Shown in pieces: positions 7,174 through 14,192 of a stretch of DNA of 15,897 nucleotides; position 1 is the first letter of the stretch; every line of letters begins with the position of its first letter. Under the pieces are notes generated by a model. It ran no database searches. It was not told where the DNA came from and saw only the letters and a list, made by a program, of their open reading frames with translations. The translations under genes were made by a program, and so were the position numbers. Source of the stretch: DASYYE01 sp035946955 (GTDB taxonomy: Bacteria > Actinomycetota > Actinomycetes > Streptosporangiales > Streptosporangiaceae); contig DASYYE010000129.1 in NCBI GenBank assembly GCA_035946955.1, positions 1-15,897 of the forward strand, in the 5' to 3' direction.

Positions 7174-7497
7174 ATGGAACTCTCGGTGCTGGCGGTGCCG
7201 GACTGCCCGAATGCGCCATTGCTGGAGCAGCGGCTGGCCGAGGCCCTGGCCGGCCGGACCAACGTGAATATCACCCGGCATGTCGTGGCGAGCGAGACGG
7301 ATGCGGCCAAGCTGGGCATGCATGGTTCACCGACCCTGCTGGTCAATGGGCAGGATCCCTTCTCACCACCGGGCGCCGCCACGGCGCTGGCGTGCCGCCG
7401 CTACGACAACGGCGCTGGCCTCGTCGAGGGCGCACCCACCGTCGCGGCGCTGCGGCAGGTACTCGAACAGGCCACCGGGCGTCACCCGGGCGGGTAA
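7174..7497 (+). CDS. Small thioredoxin-fold protein
   Basis: A 107-residue cytoplasmic protein with no signal peptide. The start at 7174 follows GAAAGAGG at proper spacing. The N-terminal strand plus VPDCPNAPLLEQRL resembles the beta-alpha start of small thioredoxin-like proteins, and GMHGSPTLLVNGQDPF (about residues 48-63) has the cis-proline loop (SPTLLVNG) of that fold. The usual CxxC is absent: only one Cys (residue 11) is present, and a second Cys lies far downstream in LACRRY. Actinobacterial homologues are often labelled thioredoxin family protein or alkylmercury lyase-like. The single Cys argues against a normal disulfide reductase; thiol or metal binding is possible. Its target is unknown and the neighbours do not help. 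Confidence 0.7.
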   Translation: MELSVLAVPDCPNAPLLEQRLAEALAGRTNVNITRHVVASETDAAKLGMHGSPTLLVNGQDPFSPPGAATALACRRYDNGAGLVEGAPTVAALRQVLEQATGRHPGG

Positions 7498-7618
7498 CCG
7501 GGTTTCCCTGATCACTGCCCCGCCTGCCGGCCGGGGTCCTTGGTCATCACGGTCCGGGCCGTATGTGCCTTCACGACACGGCAACGGCTCGCGATGCTGA
7601 TAGGTGGAGCATGATGCT

Positions 7619-7891
7619 GTGAAGGCGGTGGCCGCTGTGGGCGCAATGATGGGCACGGGCATGGGGGCCTGGGTCGTGTTGTGGGTCGTCCTGGGACTTG
7701 TGGCGACCGTGACCGCTGGTGTCGTGGTGGTGCGGGCCCTGGGCACCCGGCGCGGGCCTGAGCCGCCCCCACTCCCCCCACCTGAGTCGCCAGCCGTGCG
7801 GGAGGCCAAGGATGCCCTGCGGCTGCGGTACGCGAACGGCGAGATCGACCGGGAAGAGTACCTTCAGGGCAAGGTCGAACTAGGAGACTGA
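7619..7891 (+). CDS. Small membrane protein with C-terminal SHOCT domain
   Basis: A protein of about 90 residues with one long hydrophobic segment (AWVVLWVVLGLVATVTAGVVVV), a Pro-rich linker, and a C-terminal SHOCT motif: AKDALRLRYANGEIDREEYLQGK. SHOCT domains are short helical hairpins thought to mediate oligomerisation or protein contacts. The GTG at 7619 is preferred because AGGTGGAG lies nine bases before it; a GTG at 7604 would add five residues but has no ribosome binding site. The gene follows the thioredoxin-fold gene after 121 bases and ends before a strong hairpin. The function is unknown. Confidence 0.72.
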   Translation: MKAVAAVGAMMGTGMGAWVVLWVVLGLVATVTAGVVVVRALGTRRGPEPPPLPPPESPAVREAKDALRLRYANGEIDREEYLQGKVELGD

Positions 7892-7923
7892 CACACTCGT
7901 GCCGCTAGGTAGCCATCCCAGTT

Positions 7924-7955
7924 GCATGAGCGCCTGACGAGTCAGGCGCTCATGC
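7924..7955. terminator. Bidirectional terminator hairpin
   Basis: GCATGAGCGCCTGAC (7924-7938) and its exact reverse complement (7941-7955) are separated by two bases, which gives a stem of about 14 base pairs with a tight loop. It lies 32 bases after the SHOCT gene stop and 8 bases beyond the stop of the leftward LVIVD protein gene, so it probably terminates both. Confidence 0.85.
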
Positions 7956-7963
7956 TGATGTCC

Positions 7964-9571
7964 CTACTTGCCCGGGCCCACGAACAGGCTCCTGTTGTGT
8001 GTCATGAACCAGTTTGTAAAGCGGACGATCTGGAAACCGTTGCCATCGCTGATGAACCAGAGTTCCCAGTCATTGCCTGCCTTGCGCCAGCGCGCCCAGG
8101 CAGCGACCTTGTCCACGGTTCGGTCGACGCCAGGTGCCCAGCTGCCAGATGAGGGACGGAAAGCGGTCCGCACAGCCGGTGGCTTGTAATACGCGATCTC
8201 TTTGGGGTGGAAGGGATCGCGTACGTCGAACACGCGCAAGCCTGCATTCTGAAAACTGCAGGCGAGCATCGTCGCGTTCATTGGGTCATTGGCGGCACAT
8301 CTTTCTTCGCTGTAGTTCATCGACCCCGACGCGGTCGGCAGGTTCGTGCCCGGGCACGTTCCGCCCGGGCAGAAGTCCGGCGGGGTCTCTTTGACTTGCC
8401 GCTGGCAATTGGCGGGGGCGCTCACCTGCAGCATGAGCTTGGCGATGATCCTTGGGTGCCTCTCGTTGGCGACGTCGATGATCTGGGGGAATCCCCACAG
8501 GGACTGCCCCCGGTCACACGCGCCCTCAAGACCATTCGGGCCTGCCGCGCCGCCGCCCTCGTCCGTGCTGATGAGGTACGGGTGCCCATTGATCTTTACG
8601 GGGATCATGGACTCGGCTATCCCCTGGTCTTTCCAGAAGAGCGTGCTGATGATCCGGATCTGCGGATGGGGCAGACGGTTCTGATAGTCGCTGACGTCCT
8701 CGATCACCAGCCCGTCCGGGCCGGCCAGCGTGCCGGTGCCGCCGGCCACGCCCTGCTGCCCCGCATACAGCCGCGTCCCTTCGGCCACACCGGGCTCGAA
8801 CCCCGCCGGGTTGAGCTCCAGCCCGTGGGGCCGGCCGTTGCCCTGGAACTGCCAGGGCGGGAGCTCCTGCGGGTGCGACGGGTCGGAGAGGTCCACGACG
8901 TACATGAAGCCGCCGACGCCCCGGAAGCTCTGGCTCAGGTAGTACGTCCGGCCGTCCGGGGCGAAGGCGCCCATGTGGCCCTGGCTGCCTGGCAGCATGA
9001 TGTTGGCCTTCAGGACCGGGTGGCGGCAGTCCGAGATGTCGTAGACGGCAAACCCCGGTCCCCCGGCTTGAGCGGCCACGAGGAGGTGGCGCTGAGGACT
9101 GGTCTGCACAGTCTCGTGCGGGACCAGCGCCGAGGCAGTGTCGGCCAGGTACGCGGTCACCCGTGGGTGTGCGGGGTCCGAGGCATCCACCACCGTGACG
9201 CCGTGGTGCCGCTGCTGCGGAATGTTGTTGTCTGTTCCGTAGTAGGCGCAGTTGCCGGCGTACGCCGGCCCATCCTGCGAATATGCTCCCTGGCCGGTGA
9301 ACTGGCCCACGAGTTGCAGGTTGCAGCGGTAACCGAGTTCGGAATCGCCGCTGATACGCTCCTCGATTGTGGTCTGCCCTTGCAAACCGCCTTCGGGCCG
9401 ATCTCCAGGACCACAATGGGCCCTGGGCACCGCTCCCGTCCATGGCACAGGACCGGCACTGGCATGCTTATCCCCGGTGCCTGTCCCGGTGGCCGATGGG
9501 ATAGCGGCGCCGAGCAGCGCACACAGCAGCGCGGGGAATACAGCTGCCCTGGTTAACGCCTGTTTGTTCAT
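7964..9571 (-). CDS. Secreted LVIVD-repeat beta-propeller protein
   Basis: A 535-residue exported protein. The ATG at 9571 has GGGAGGAAGG just upstream and begins a signal peptide (KQALTRAAVFPALLCALLGAAIPSA). The mature part carries repeats of the LVIVD type, in which a strand ends in a V-D-x-S/R-DP-x-HP turn: GVTVVDASDPAHPRV (about 124-138), FAVYDISDCRHPVL, YVVDLSDPSHPQEL, a more divergent unit VIEDVSDYQNRLPHP, IIDVANERHPRII and LRVFDVRDPFHPKEI near the C-terminus. Six or seven such units fit a propeller. Several Cys residues, including a pair in FCPGGTCPG, may form disulfides in the extracytoplasmic protein. No enzyme motif was recognised. Its upstream region runs directly into a transposase fragment, so its promoter may derive from that scar. 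Confidence 0.82.
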   Translation of the reverse strand: MNKQALTRAAVFPALLCALLGAAIPSATGTGTGDKHASAGPVPWTGAVPRAHCGPGDRPEGGLQGQTTIEERISGDSELGYRCNLQLVGQFTGQGAYSQDGPAYAGNCAYYGTDNNIPQQRHHGVTVVDASDPAHPRVTAYLADTASALVPHETVQTSPQRHLLVAAQAGGPGFAVYDISDCRHPVLKANIMLPGSQGHMGAFAPDGRTYYLSQSFRGVGGFMYVVDLSDPSHPQELPPWQFQGNGRPHGLELNPAGFEPGVAEGTRLYAGQQGVAGGTGTLAGPDGLVIEDVSDYQNRLPHPQIRIISTLFWKDQGIAESMIPVKINGHPYLISTDEGGGAAGPNGLEGACDRGQSLWGFPQIIDVANERHPRIIAKLMLQVSAPANCQRQVKETPPDFCPGGTCPGTNLPTASGSMNYSEERCAANDPMNATMLACSFQNAGLRVFDVRDPFHPKEIAYYKPPAVRTAFRPSSGSWAPGVDRTVDKVAAWARWRKAGNDWELWFISDGNGFQIVRFTNWFMTHNRSLFVGPGK

Positions 9572-9599
9572 CCTTCCTCCCTGGCATGTAAGCACCCTG

Positions 9600-9866
9600 T
9601 CCCTCCGATGGAGGCGTCGATTCCGGCCTCAATGAAAGGGGGGTGAACGACATGCCGGTGTAATGCGATCTTGCGTCGCTGCGGTGGACCAGGCCTGGCC
9701 GAGCCGGGTGTTCCGTCCGGCCGGGCAGCCACAGCACCATCTGGAGGGTGTCCAGCATGAGCCTGGTCCGCTTGTGGGTAGCGGTGGCTCAGCCGAGGGC
9801 GGCCCGCGAGTAGACCTCCACGGCGAAAGCGGTGTAGACGACTGTGGGCCAGATCGCCCAACCATG
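9600..9866 (-). pseudogene. IS3-family transposase fragment (decayed)
   Basis: Reading leftwards, the DNA encodes VVYTAFAVEVYSRAALG, then a stop codon where the family has Trp, then RLMLDTLQMVLW and GLVHRSDARSHYT. These match the central part of IS3-family OrfB transposases, whose consensus has VFSRRIVGW, LDALxMALW and LVHHSDxGSQYT; the Asp of HRSD would be one of the DDE catalytic residues. The next block, FIEAGIDASIG, is read in another frame, so there is also a frameshift. Both ends of the transposase are missing and no terminal inverted repeats were found. The remnant is inactive and lies upstream of the LVIVD protein gene. Confidence 0.75.
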
Positions 9867-9884
9867 GGCTAAGCCTAGTCCGCG

Positions 9885-9901
9885 AAATGGTAAAAATGGT
9901 A
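9885..9901. repeat. Short A-rich direct repeat near the tRNA remnant
   Basis: AAATGGTA occurs at 9885-9892 and again at 9894-9901 with a 9-base period, in one of the few AT-rich spots of the window. It lies between the transposase scar and the tRNA 3' remnant. Arm-type integrase sites are often short direct repeats beside the core site, so that role is possible but unproven. Confidence 0.4.
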
Positions 9902-9965
9902 GTAATGCCACAGACCGCGCCAACCCAGGGCCGATCTTGGAAACCGTCGGCCGTCAATTCCAGAC

Positions 9966-10003
9966 CCGTGGGTTCGGGGTTCAAGTCCCCGGCGGCGCAC
10001 CCA
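9966..10003 (+). other. Orphan 3' part of a tRNA gene, probable attachment-site remnant
   Basis: The T arm is complete: stem CGGGG (9975-9979), loop TTCAAGT with the invariant GTTCAAnTC context, and stem CCCCG (9987-9991). It is followed by a 7-base acceptor strand GCGGCGC, discriminator A and CCC. Upstream lies CCGTGGGTT, which fits an anticodon-stem end and variable loop. A matching 5' acceptor strand (GCGCCGC), D arm and anticodon loop are absent in the 75 bases before it. Such 3' fragments are left when an integrase uses a tRNA gene as attachment site. A tRNA-Lys origin is a guess from general resemblance. Confidence 0.65.
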
Positions 10004-10029
10004 TTGACCGGGTGTGCTTGGCGGTTGGC

Positions 10030-11844
10030 TCAGGGGCCGCCGGCCGGATCCCAGCTTCGGAGCCGCGGCCCGACCCGGGCACGGCCGGTGATGACCCGGC
10101 TCAGCTCCGCTGCCCGCCGGTCGAGGTAGCAGAGTAGCGCGTCGCCGAGGCGCTCCCAGGGCAGATGGTGCGACACCGGGGTAACCGCCCCGCCGACAGC
10201 GGCCGACGTCGCGCATGGCAGGACCAGTACGGGTACGGCCCGCTGTTCGAGGTCGTCCAGAGCTGCGAGCGCAGCGGCCAGCTCCCCAGACGCCGGATCG
10301 AGCGGGAAACCCGACTCCAGATAGGCGACCGCTCTGGTTCGGAAACGGATGTCGTCCGGACCGCCATCTTCGACCGCGCGCGCCACAGCCACGAGCGAAC
10401 GTTGAGAAGGCCGCTCGCACGCGAGCATGGACAGGCTGGGCGCACCAGCGTGGACGTATTCGCCGGGGCTGACGATAGTGATGCCGTCGAACGGCAGGGT
10501 ACGCAGCAGTTCGCCCGTGTCCGCATCCGCCATCCCGCACCAGGGGCAGGTCAGGAGGTGCAGGTCCATCCGGCTCAGGCCGGACTGGTCATCGCCGGTC
10601 GCACGGGCGGGCGGCAAGGCGAGCCCCCGGGCATCACGTGTTGCCAGCCCGGTGAGCACCGCTTCGGCACCAGCCGGCAGCCGGTATCTCGCCAGACCAC
10701 CTGTCACCCGGCCGCGGAGTGCCGGCTCGGCGCGCTCTCCCTCGCCGACCGCGCTCAGCAGAGCGTCGTGCAGGGCGGCTCGCTGTTCCCTGGTCAGGTT
10801 GGCCTCGCTGACGCCCGAACGTAGCCATGACTCCAGCGCGCCCGCGCGGACATGACGGCGCGACGGGTCGGTCGGCCTGCTCCCGCCCAGGCGGGCGCAG
10901 TCCCGGCCAAGCAGGTAACCGGCTGCCCAGACCTCGCGCAAGCGGGCGGTACCCGTATCCGTCGACGTCAACGACGGATACGTGTCGGAGTGGGTCGCGA
11001 AGGACGCCAGGACGTCCTGCTCATGGACCCCGATCGCTCGTGCCGCGTCCATCCATGGCCACGTGCAGAGCGTCCCGATCGTCTCGCCGACCCCTGGGAG
11101 CAACCGGATGTCGCATCGTGAGTCCTGCAGGCCAACAGAAAAGTCCACGTGGCCGGTGTCATAGGCACGCCCGAGCAAGCGGGTGTCCAGCAGGTGCTGA
11201 TCCCGCCAGTCCACCGGCTGCGCGGGCTCTGTGCTTACCGTCGCGTGGTGCACTCCAGCGGCCTGGTCCCAGGTGAGGCTCGGACCATCCCCGTGCTCGA
11301 CCAGGTTCGGGACCGTCGCCAGCACCCGCAGCCCGCGTGCCGCGCAGTACTCCACCACCAGCTCGTCATCGTCGCGTACCTCGTCGGGGTACCGGGCGAG
11401 CCACCGCGCGAGACCGTGGGCCTCGGCGACTGGCAGGACCAGCCCTTGCGTGGGCACCCACTCCCGATGGCTGAGCGCGGCCCACGGGGACCCGGCCACC
11501 GCAGCCAGCCGCGTGAGGTACGCGTTGAGCGGGCTGTGCCAGTGGACATACAGCGCGATGGCGTCGTCAGGACGTGCGCGGACTGCGGCGAGAACCCGGT
11601 CCGCGAAGTCCGCCGACGGCAGGACATCGTCCTGGAGCACGAGGTGGTGGGTTGCGCCGGGCAGGCTCGCGGCCCAGGCGCGTTTCGCGGTGCGCAGCGG
11701 GCTCGGGATCCCGGCCGGATCGGGGTCTGCCACGCGCCGTGCCCCGAGCGGGGCGCAGGCTGCCACGAGCGCGGGGACCAGCGACGCACGCGAGGGGTGA
11801 CTCATGATGACGGTGCTCAGGGTGATGCCGTCTCTGGTGTACAT
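10030..11844 (-). CDS. Two-part protein: glycosyltransferase-like N-terminus plus uncharacterised C-terminal region
   Basis: A 604-residue cytoplasmic protein, last gene of the coupled operon. Residues 5-205 look like a GT-A type glycosyltransferase: a first strand TLSTVIMSHPSR, a central strand THHLVLQDDVLP with QDD in place of a DxD metal motif (residues 71-73), a DEVRDDDELV acidic helix (154-163) and NLVEHGDGPS (180-189), a late His often seen in such enzymes. Residues about 230-604 match nothing I recognise. They contain an Ala/Arg-rich helical segment (340-410), a CPWCG motif (433-437) that could bind metal or be redox active, and a last region with VLVLPCATSAAVGG and HHLPWERLGDALL. The ATG lies three bases beyond the stop of the preceding gene, with GGGGA in that gene's end as ribosome binding site. 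The sugar and acceptor are unknown. Confidence 0.6.
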   Translation of the reverse strand: MYTRDGITLSTVIMSHPSRASLVPALVAACAPLGARRVADPDPAGIPSPLRTAKRAWAASLPGATHHLVLQDDVLPSADFADRVLAAVRARPDDAIALYVHWHSPLNAYLTRLAAVAGSPWAALSHREWVPTQGLVLPVAEAHGLARWLARYPDEVRDDDELVVEYCAARGLRVLATVPNLVEHGDGPSLTWDQAAGVHHATVSTEPAQPVDWRDQHLLDTRLLGRAYDTGHVDFSVGLQDSRCDIRLLPGVGETIGTLCTWPWMDAARAIGVHEQDVLASFATHSDTYPSLTSTDTGTARLREVWAAGYLLGRDCARLGGSRPTDPSRRHVRAGALESWLRSGVSEANLTREQRAALHDALLSAVGEGERAEPALRGRVTGGLARYRLPAGAEAVLTGLATRDARGLALPPARATGDDQSGLSRMDLHLLTCPWCGMADADTGELLRTLPFDGITIVSPGEYVHAGAPSLSMLACERPSQRSLVAVARAVEDGGPDDIRFRTRAVAYLESGFPLDPASGELAAALAALDDLEQRAVPVLVLPCATSAAVGGAVTPVSHHLPWERLGDALLCYLDRRAAELSRVITGRARVGPRLRSWDPAGGP

Positions 11845-11847
11845 GGT

Positions 11848-13485
11848 TCATTCCCCGTTCCTCGCGCCCGGGCGCCGGCCATCACCTTCGGTCCGGGCCT
11901 CCGTCCCCGCTCCAGCGACGTACCAGTGCGGGGCGATCGCCGCCGTACGCCCAGGCAGCGCGGCCATGCACGCGTCGTGGAGCACTCGCGGGGTGAGGTC
12001 TCCTGCCACGTGACACACCAGCCGGTGGCCATGCCGGTCATCGGGTACCGCATATACCCGGGCCGACTGAGCCGGCAGCGCGTCGGCGACCAGCCGCCGG
12101 ACCGCGCCGAGGCTGACCCAGCTCGGGCCGACCCGGACCCATTCCGAGCTGCGGTCGACGGGCCGCAGCCCAGTCAGCGGGGTCAGCTCCGCCAAGGGCA
12201 CGGGCCGTCCGGCTGCCTCTCCGATCAGGGCCACCAGCCCGGCACCGAAGTACTCGGCTGTGCCGGTGGGCAGCAGGCTGGGCTCGGCCCACAGCGCGAT
12301 CTCCAGCAGGTCGTCCAGTCGGTTGACCCACACCGTGAGCCGGGAGGCCAGCACCCGGCCGGGGAGCCAGGTGAGCTGAAGCCGGGAGCCCGGGTCGGGT
12401 ACCGCTCTGGTGCCGCAGGCCACGGTGTGGAAATTGGAATGGTCGTTGAATTCGAAGTCCCGGGCATACCAGGTGCCAGCGTCCCGGCCGAAGCCATCGA
12501 TCATGGGCGCGAGCGTCGTGTCGTCACATGCCCTGGCATAGGCGAACATGGCCTGCTGGTGCACCTGGCGCACCAGGTCGTCGAAGGTGGGCACGTCGGC
12601 ATTGACGGCCAGCAAAGCGTCCCGCGAGAGGGGACCGACGAAGCGGGCCAGTTCGGAGCGGAACCTGTTGGCGGACACACTCGTCACCAGGCATGCGTGC
12701 TGGGCCGTGTAGTGGCTCACCATCGCGCACGCCGCCGCGAGCACGACACTGGACCGGCTGGCCCGGGTACGCGCGGCGGTCTCGGAGACGGCGGCCGCAG
12801 CCGGGCGCGACCGGACAAGCAGCAGCGGCTGCATCGAGCAGCCGCCTCGCATGCCAGGCACGGCGAACGTGGCATGCGGGCCAGCGCGAAGCTGCGCCTG
12901 CCAGTGCGCAGCCGCGGCAGCGGTGCGCCGGCGTCCTGCTGGGCTCCGTTCCTGGGCGGCGAGGTCGATGGGCTGCACGGTCGCGGGTGGCGGCACGGGC
13001 TGACCTGCTGACAGCGCGGCCCACTCGCCACTGAGCAGCCCGAGCGAGGCCATGTCGGCCGCCGCGTGCGACACCACCACCACCAGATGCACCGGCACCC
13101 CGGCGGCCGTGACCACGGTGACCCGCAGCGGCCACTCGTTCACCAGGTCGAACGGCTTGACTGCCAGCGAGACTGCCAGGCGCTCGGCGAACTCCAGGGT
13201 GCCGTCGGGGCTTGGGCACTCCGCCATCGTCAGCTCGCCGGACCCCGCGACGACCTGTACCGGCGGCGGACCGAGCCGGTACGTGGTGCGCAGCGACTCA
13301 TGCCGGGTCAGGAGCTGGCGGATGATCCCCTCGATCTCGCCGGCCGAGGTGCCGGCCGGGACATCCCAGACAGCGAAGACGCTGGCCGGTTCCGTCGCGT
13401 CGACGATCCACGCCAGCATGTCGGCCTGGCCGAGGGTGAGCGGGCCCTCGCGGGCTGACGCACCACAGAACCGCACGGTGATCAT
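11848..13485 (-). CDS. Free-standing condensation-domain protein with C-terminal extension
   Basis: A 545-residue protein of the condensation/acyltransferase superfamily used by non-ribosomal peptide synthetases. Core motifs are visible: PLTLGQADMLAW (about residues 15-26, C1-like), LLTRHESLRTTYR (58-70, C2), VVVSHAAADM (136-145, the HHxxxDG site), and SANRFRSELARFVGPLSRDALL (271-292, C5-like). The first His of the HHxxxDG motif is Ser and the Gly is Met, but the catalytic second His (140) and the structural Asp (144) remain, so activity is plausible. Residues 445-525 resemble the small C-terminal lid of adenylating enzymes, without an adenylation core. It probably transfers the carrier-bound acyl group to an amine or hydroxyl acceptor. 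Its ATG overlaps the stop of the reductase gene (ATGA). A PapA-type acyltransferase is an alternative. Confidence 0.75.
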   Translation of the reverse strand: MITVRFCGASAREGPLTLGQADMLAWIVDATEPASVFAVWDVPAGTSAGEIEGIIRQLLTRHESLRTTYRLGPPPVQVVAGSGELTMAECPSPDGTLEFAERLAVSLAVKPFDLVNEWPLRVTVVTAAGVPVHLVVVVSHAAADMASLGLLSGEWAALSAGQPVPPPATVQPIDLAAQERSPAGRRRTAAAAAHWQAQLRAGPHATFAVPGMRGGCSMQPLLLVRSRPAAAAVSETAARTRASRSSVVLAAACAMVSHYTAQHACLVTSVSANRFRSELARFVGPLSRDALLAVNADVPTFDDLVRQVHQQAMFAYARACDDTTLAPMIDGFGRDAGTWYARDFEFNDHSNFHTVACGTRAVPDPGSRLQLTWLPGRVLASRLTVWVNRLDDLLEIALWAEPSLLPTGTAEYFGAGLVALIGEAAGRPVPLAELTPLTGLRPVDRSSEWVRVGPSWVSLGAVRRLVADALPAQSARVYAVPDDRHGHRLVCHVAGDLTPRVLHDACMAALPGRTAAIAPHWYVAGAGTEARTEGDGRRPGARNGE

Positions 13486-14192
13486 GCCGTCGCACCGGCA
13501 TCGACCGTGACGACGCTGCCGGTCAGTCCCCCGGCCTCAGGTGACAGCAGGTAGGCGATGGCGCCGGCGACTTCTTCGGTCCCAGCGAACCGGCCCATCG
13601 GGCTGCGCGCGCGGATCCGGCTGAGCTGGGCGTCGCCGAGCGCTTCCGTCATCTCGGTGGCCAGGAAGCCGGGCGCCACGCAGTTGACCGTGACGCCGCG
13701 TGCCCCGAGGTCACGTGCCAGCGACCGGGTGAAACCTTCGAGCCCAGCCTTGGCGGCGGCGTAAACGGACAGGCCACGGAACCCGGTCCGCGCCACGATG
13801 GACGTCACATTGACGATGCGGCCCACACCGCGGCTGACCATGTGCCTCGACACGTACTTGGTCAGCAGGATCGGGGAGAGCAGATCCAGTTCCACGACGG
13901 TTCTGATCTCGCTGTTGTGCATGGTGGGCAGCAGGCCGTCGAGGCCGGTGGCGGCGTTGTTCACCAGCCCGTACGGTGGTCCGTGCGCAGCGACGACGGT
14001 CTTGACCAATTGCGGCAGCGCGGCCAGGTCGCTGAGGTCGGCGCAGATGTGGGTGTACCGGTCACCGAGTGCGGCGTACGCCGCAGGCCGGCGAGAGATG
14101 CCTATGACCTGGTACCCCTGTCCGGCCAGCCGCGCGGCGGTGACGGACCCCAGGCCACCGCTGGCGCCGGTGACGATGATGTATTCGGTCAC
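13482..14192 (-). CDS. Short-chain dehydrogenase/reductase, FabG-like ketoreductase
   Basis: A 236-residue NAD(P)-dependent oxidoreductase of the classical SDR family. The cofactor motif TGASGGLG is at residues 8-15, with basic residues (SRRP) after the second strand that favour NADPH. NNAA is at 78-81. The catalytic residues are Ser131 in NVTSIVA and Tyr144/Lys148 in YAAAK, and the PG turn is at 174-175. The C-terminal GSVVTVDAGAT segment is typical of FabG-type 3-oxoacyl-ACP reductases. Length and motifs are complete. The GTG start overlaps the stop of the ligase gene (GTGA) and the TGA stop overlaps the ATG of the condensation gene, so it is translated in step with both. It probably reduces a keto group on the carrier-bound intermediate; the substrate is inferred from context. 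Confidence 0.9.
   Translation of the reverse strand: MTEYIIVTGASGGLGSVTAARLAGQGYQVIGISRRPAAYAALGDRYTHICADLSDLAALPQLVKTVVAAHGPPYGLVNNAATGLDGLLPTMHNSEIRTVVELDLLSPILLTKYVSRHMVSRGVGRIVNVTSIVARTGFRGLSVYAAAKAGLEGFTRSLARDLGARGVTVNCVAPGFLATEMTEALGDAQLSRIRARSPMGRFAGTEEVAGAIAYLLSPEAGGLTGSVVTVDAGATA

Noticed and set aside
7518..7536. Possible terminator CCCCG/CGGGG after the thioredoxin-fold gene
   Set aside because: A 5-base-pair GC stem with a 9-base loop is expected by chance in DNA of this composition.
8207..9556. A 449-codon plus-strand frame opposite the LVIVD protein
   Set aside because: It is antisense to a gene with a signal peptide and repeated motifs, and shows no own features.
9929..9952. 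Hairpin GGCCGA/TCGGCC considered as a tRNA anticodon arm
   Set aside because: The loop is 12 bases, or 10 with an extra wobble pair, and not 7. Stem shifts that make a 7-base loop do not pair, so it does not complete the tRNA.
9875..10540. A 221-codon minus-strand frame whose end reads RRRGLEPRT
   Set aside because: The RGLEPRT segment is the reverse translation of the tRNA T arm, a common artefact; the rest overlaps the glycosyltransferase-like gene out of frame.
11149..13011. A 620-codon open frame on the plus strand opposite the biosynthetic genes
   Set aside because: It is antisense to two genes with clear family motifs. Long antisense frames are expected in GC-rich DNA, and its translation has no domain features.
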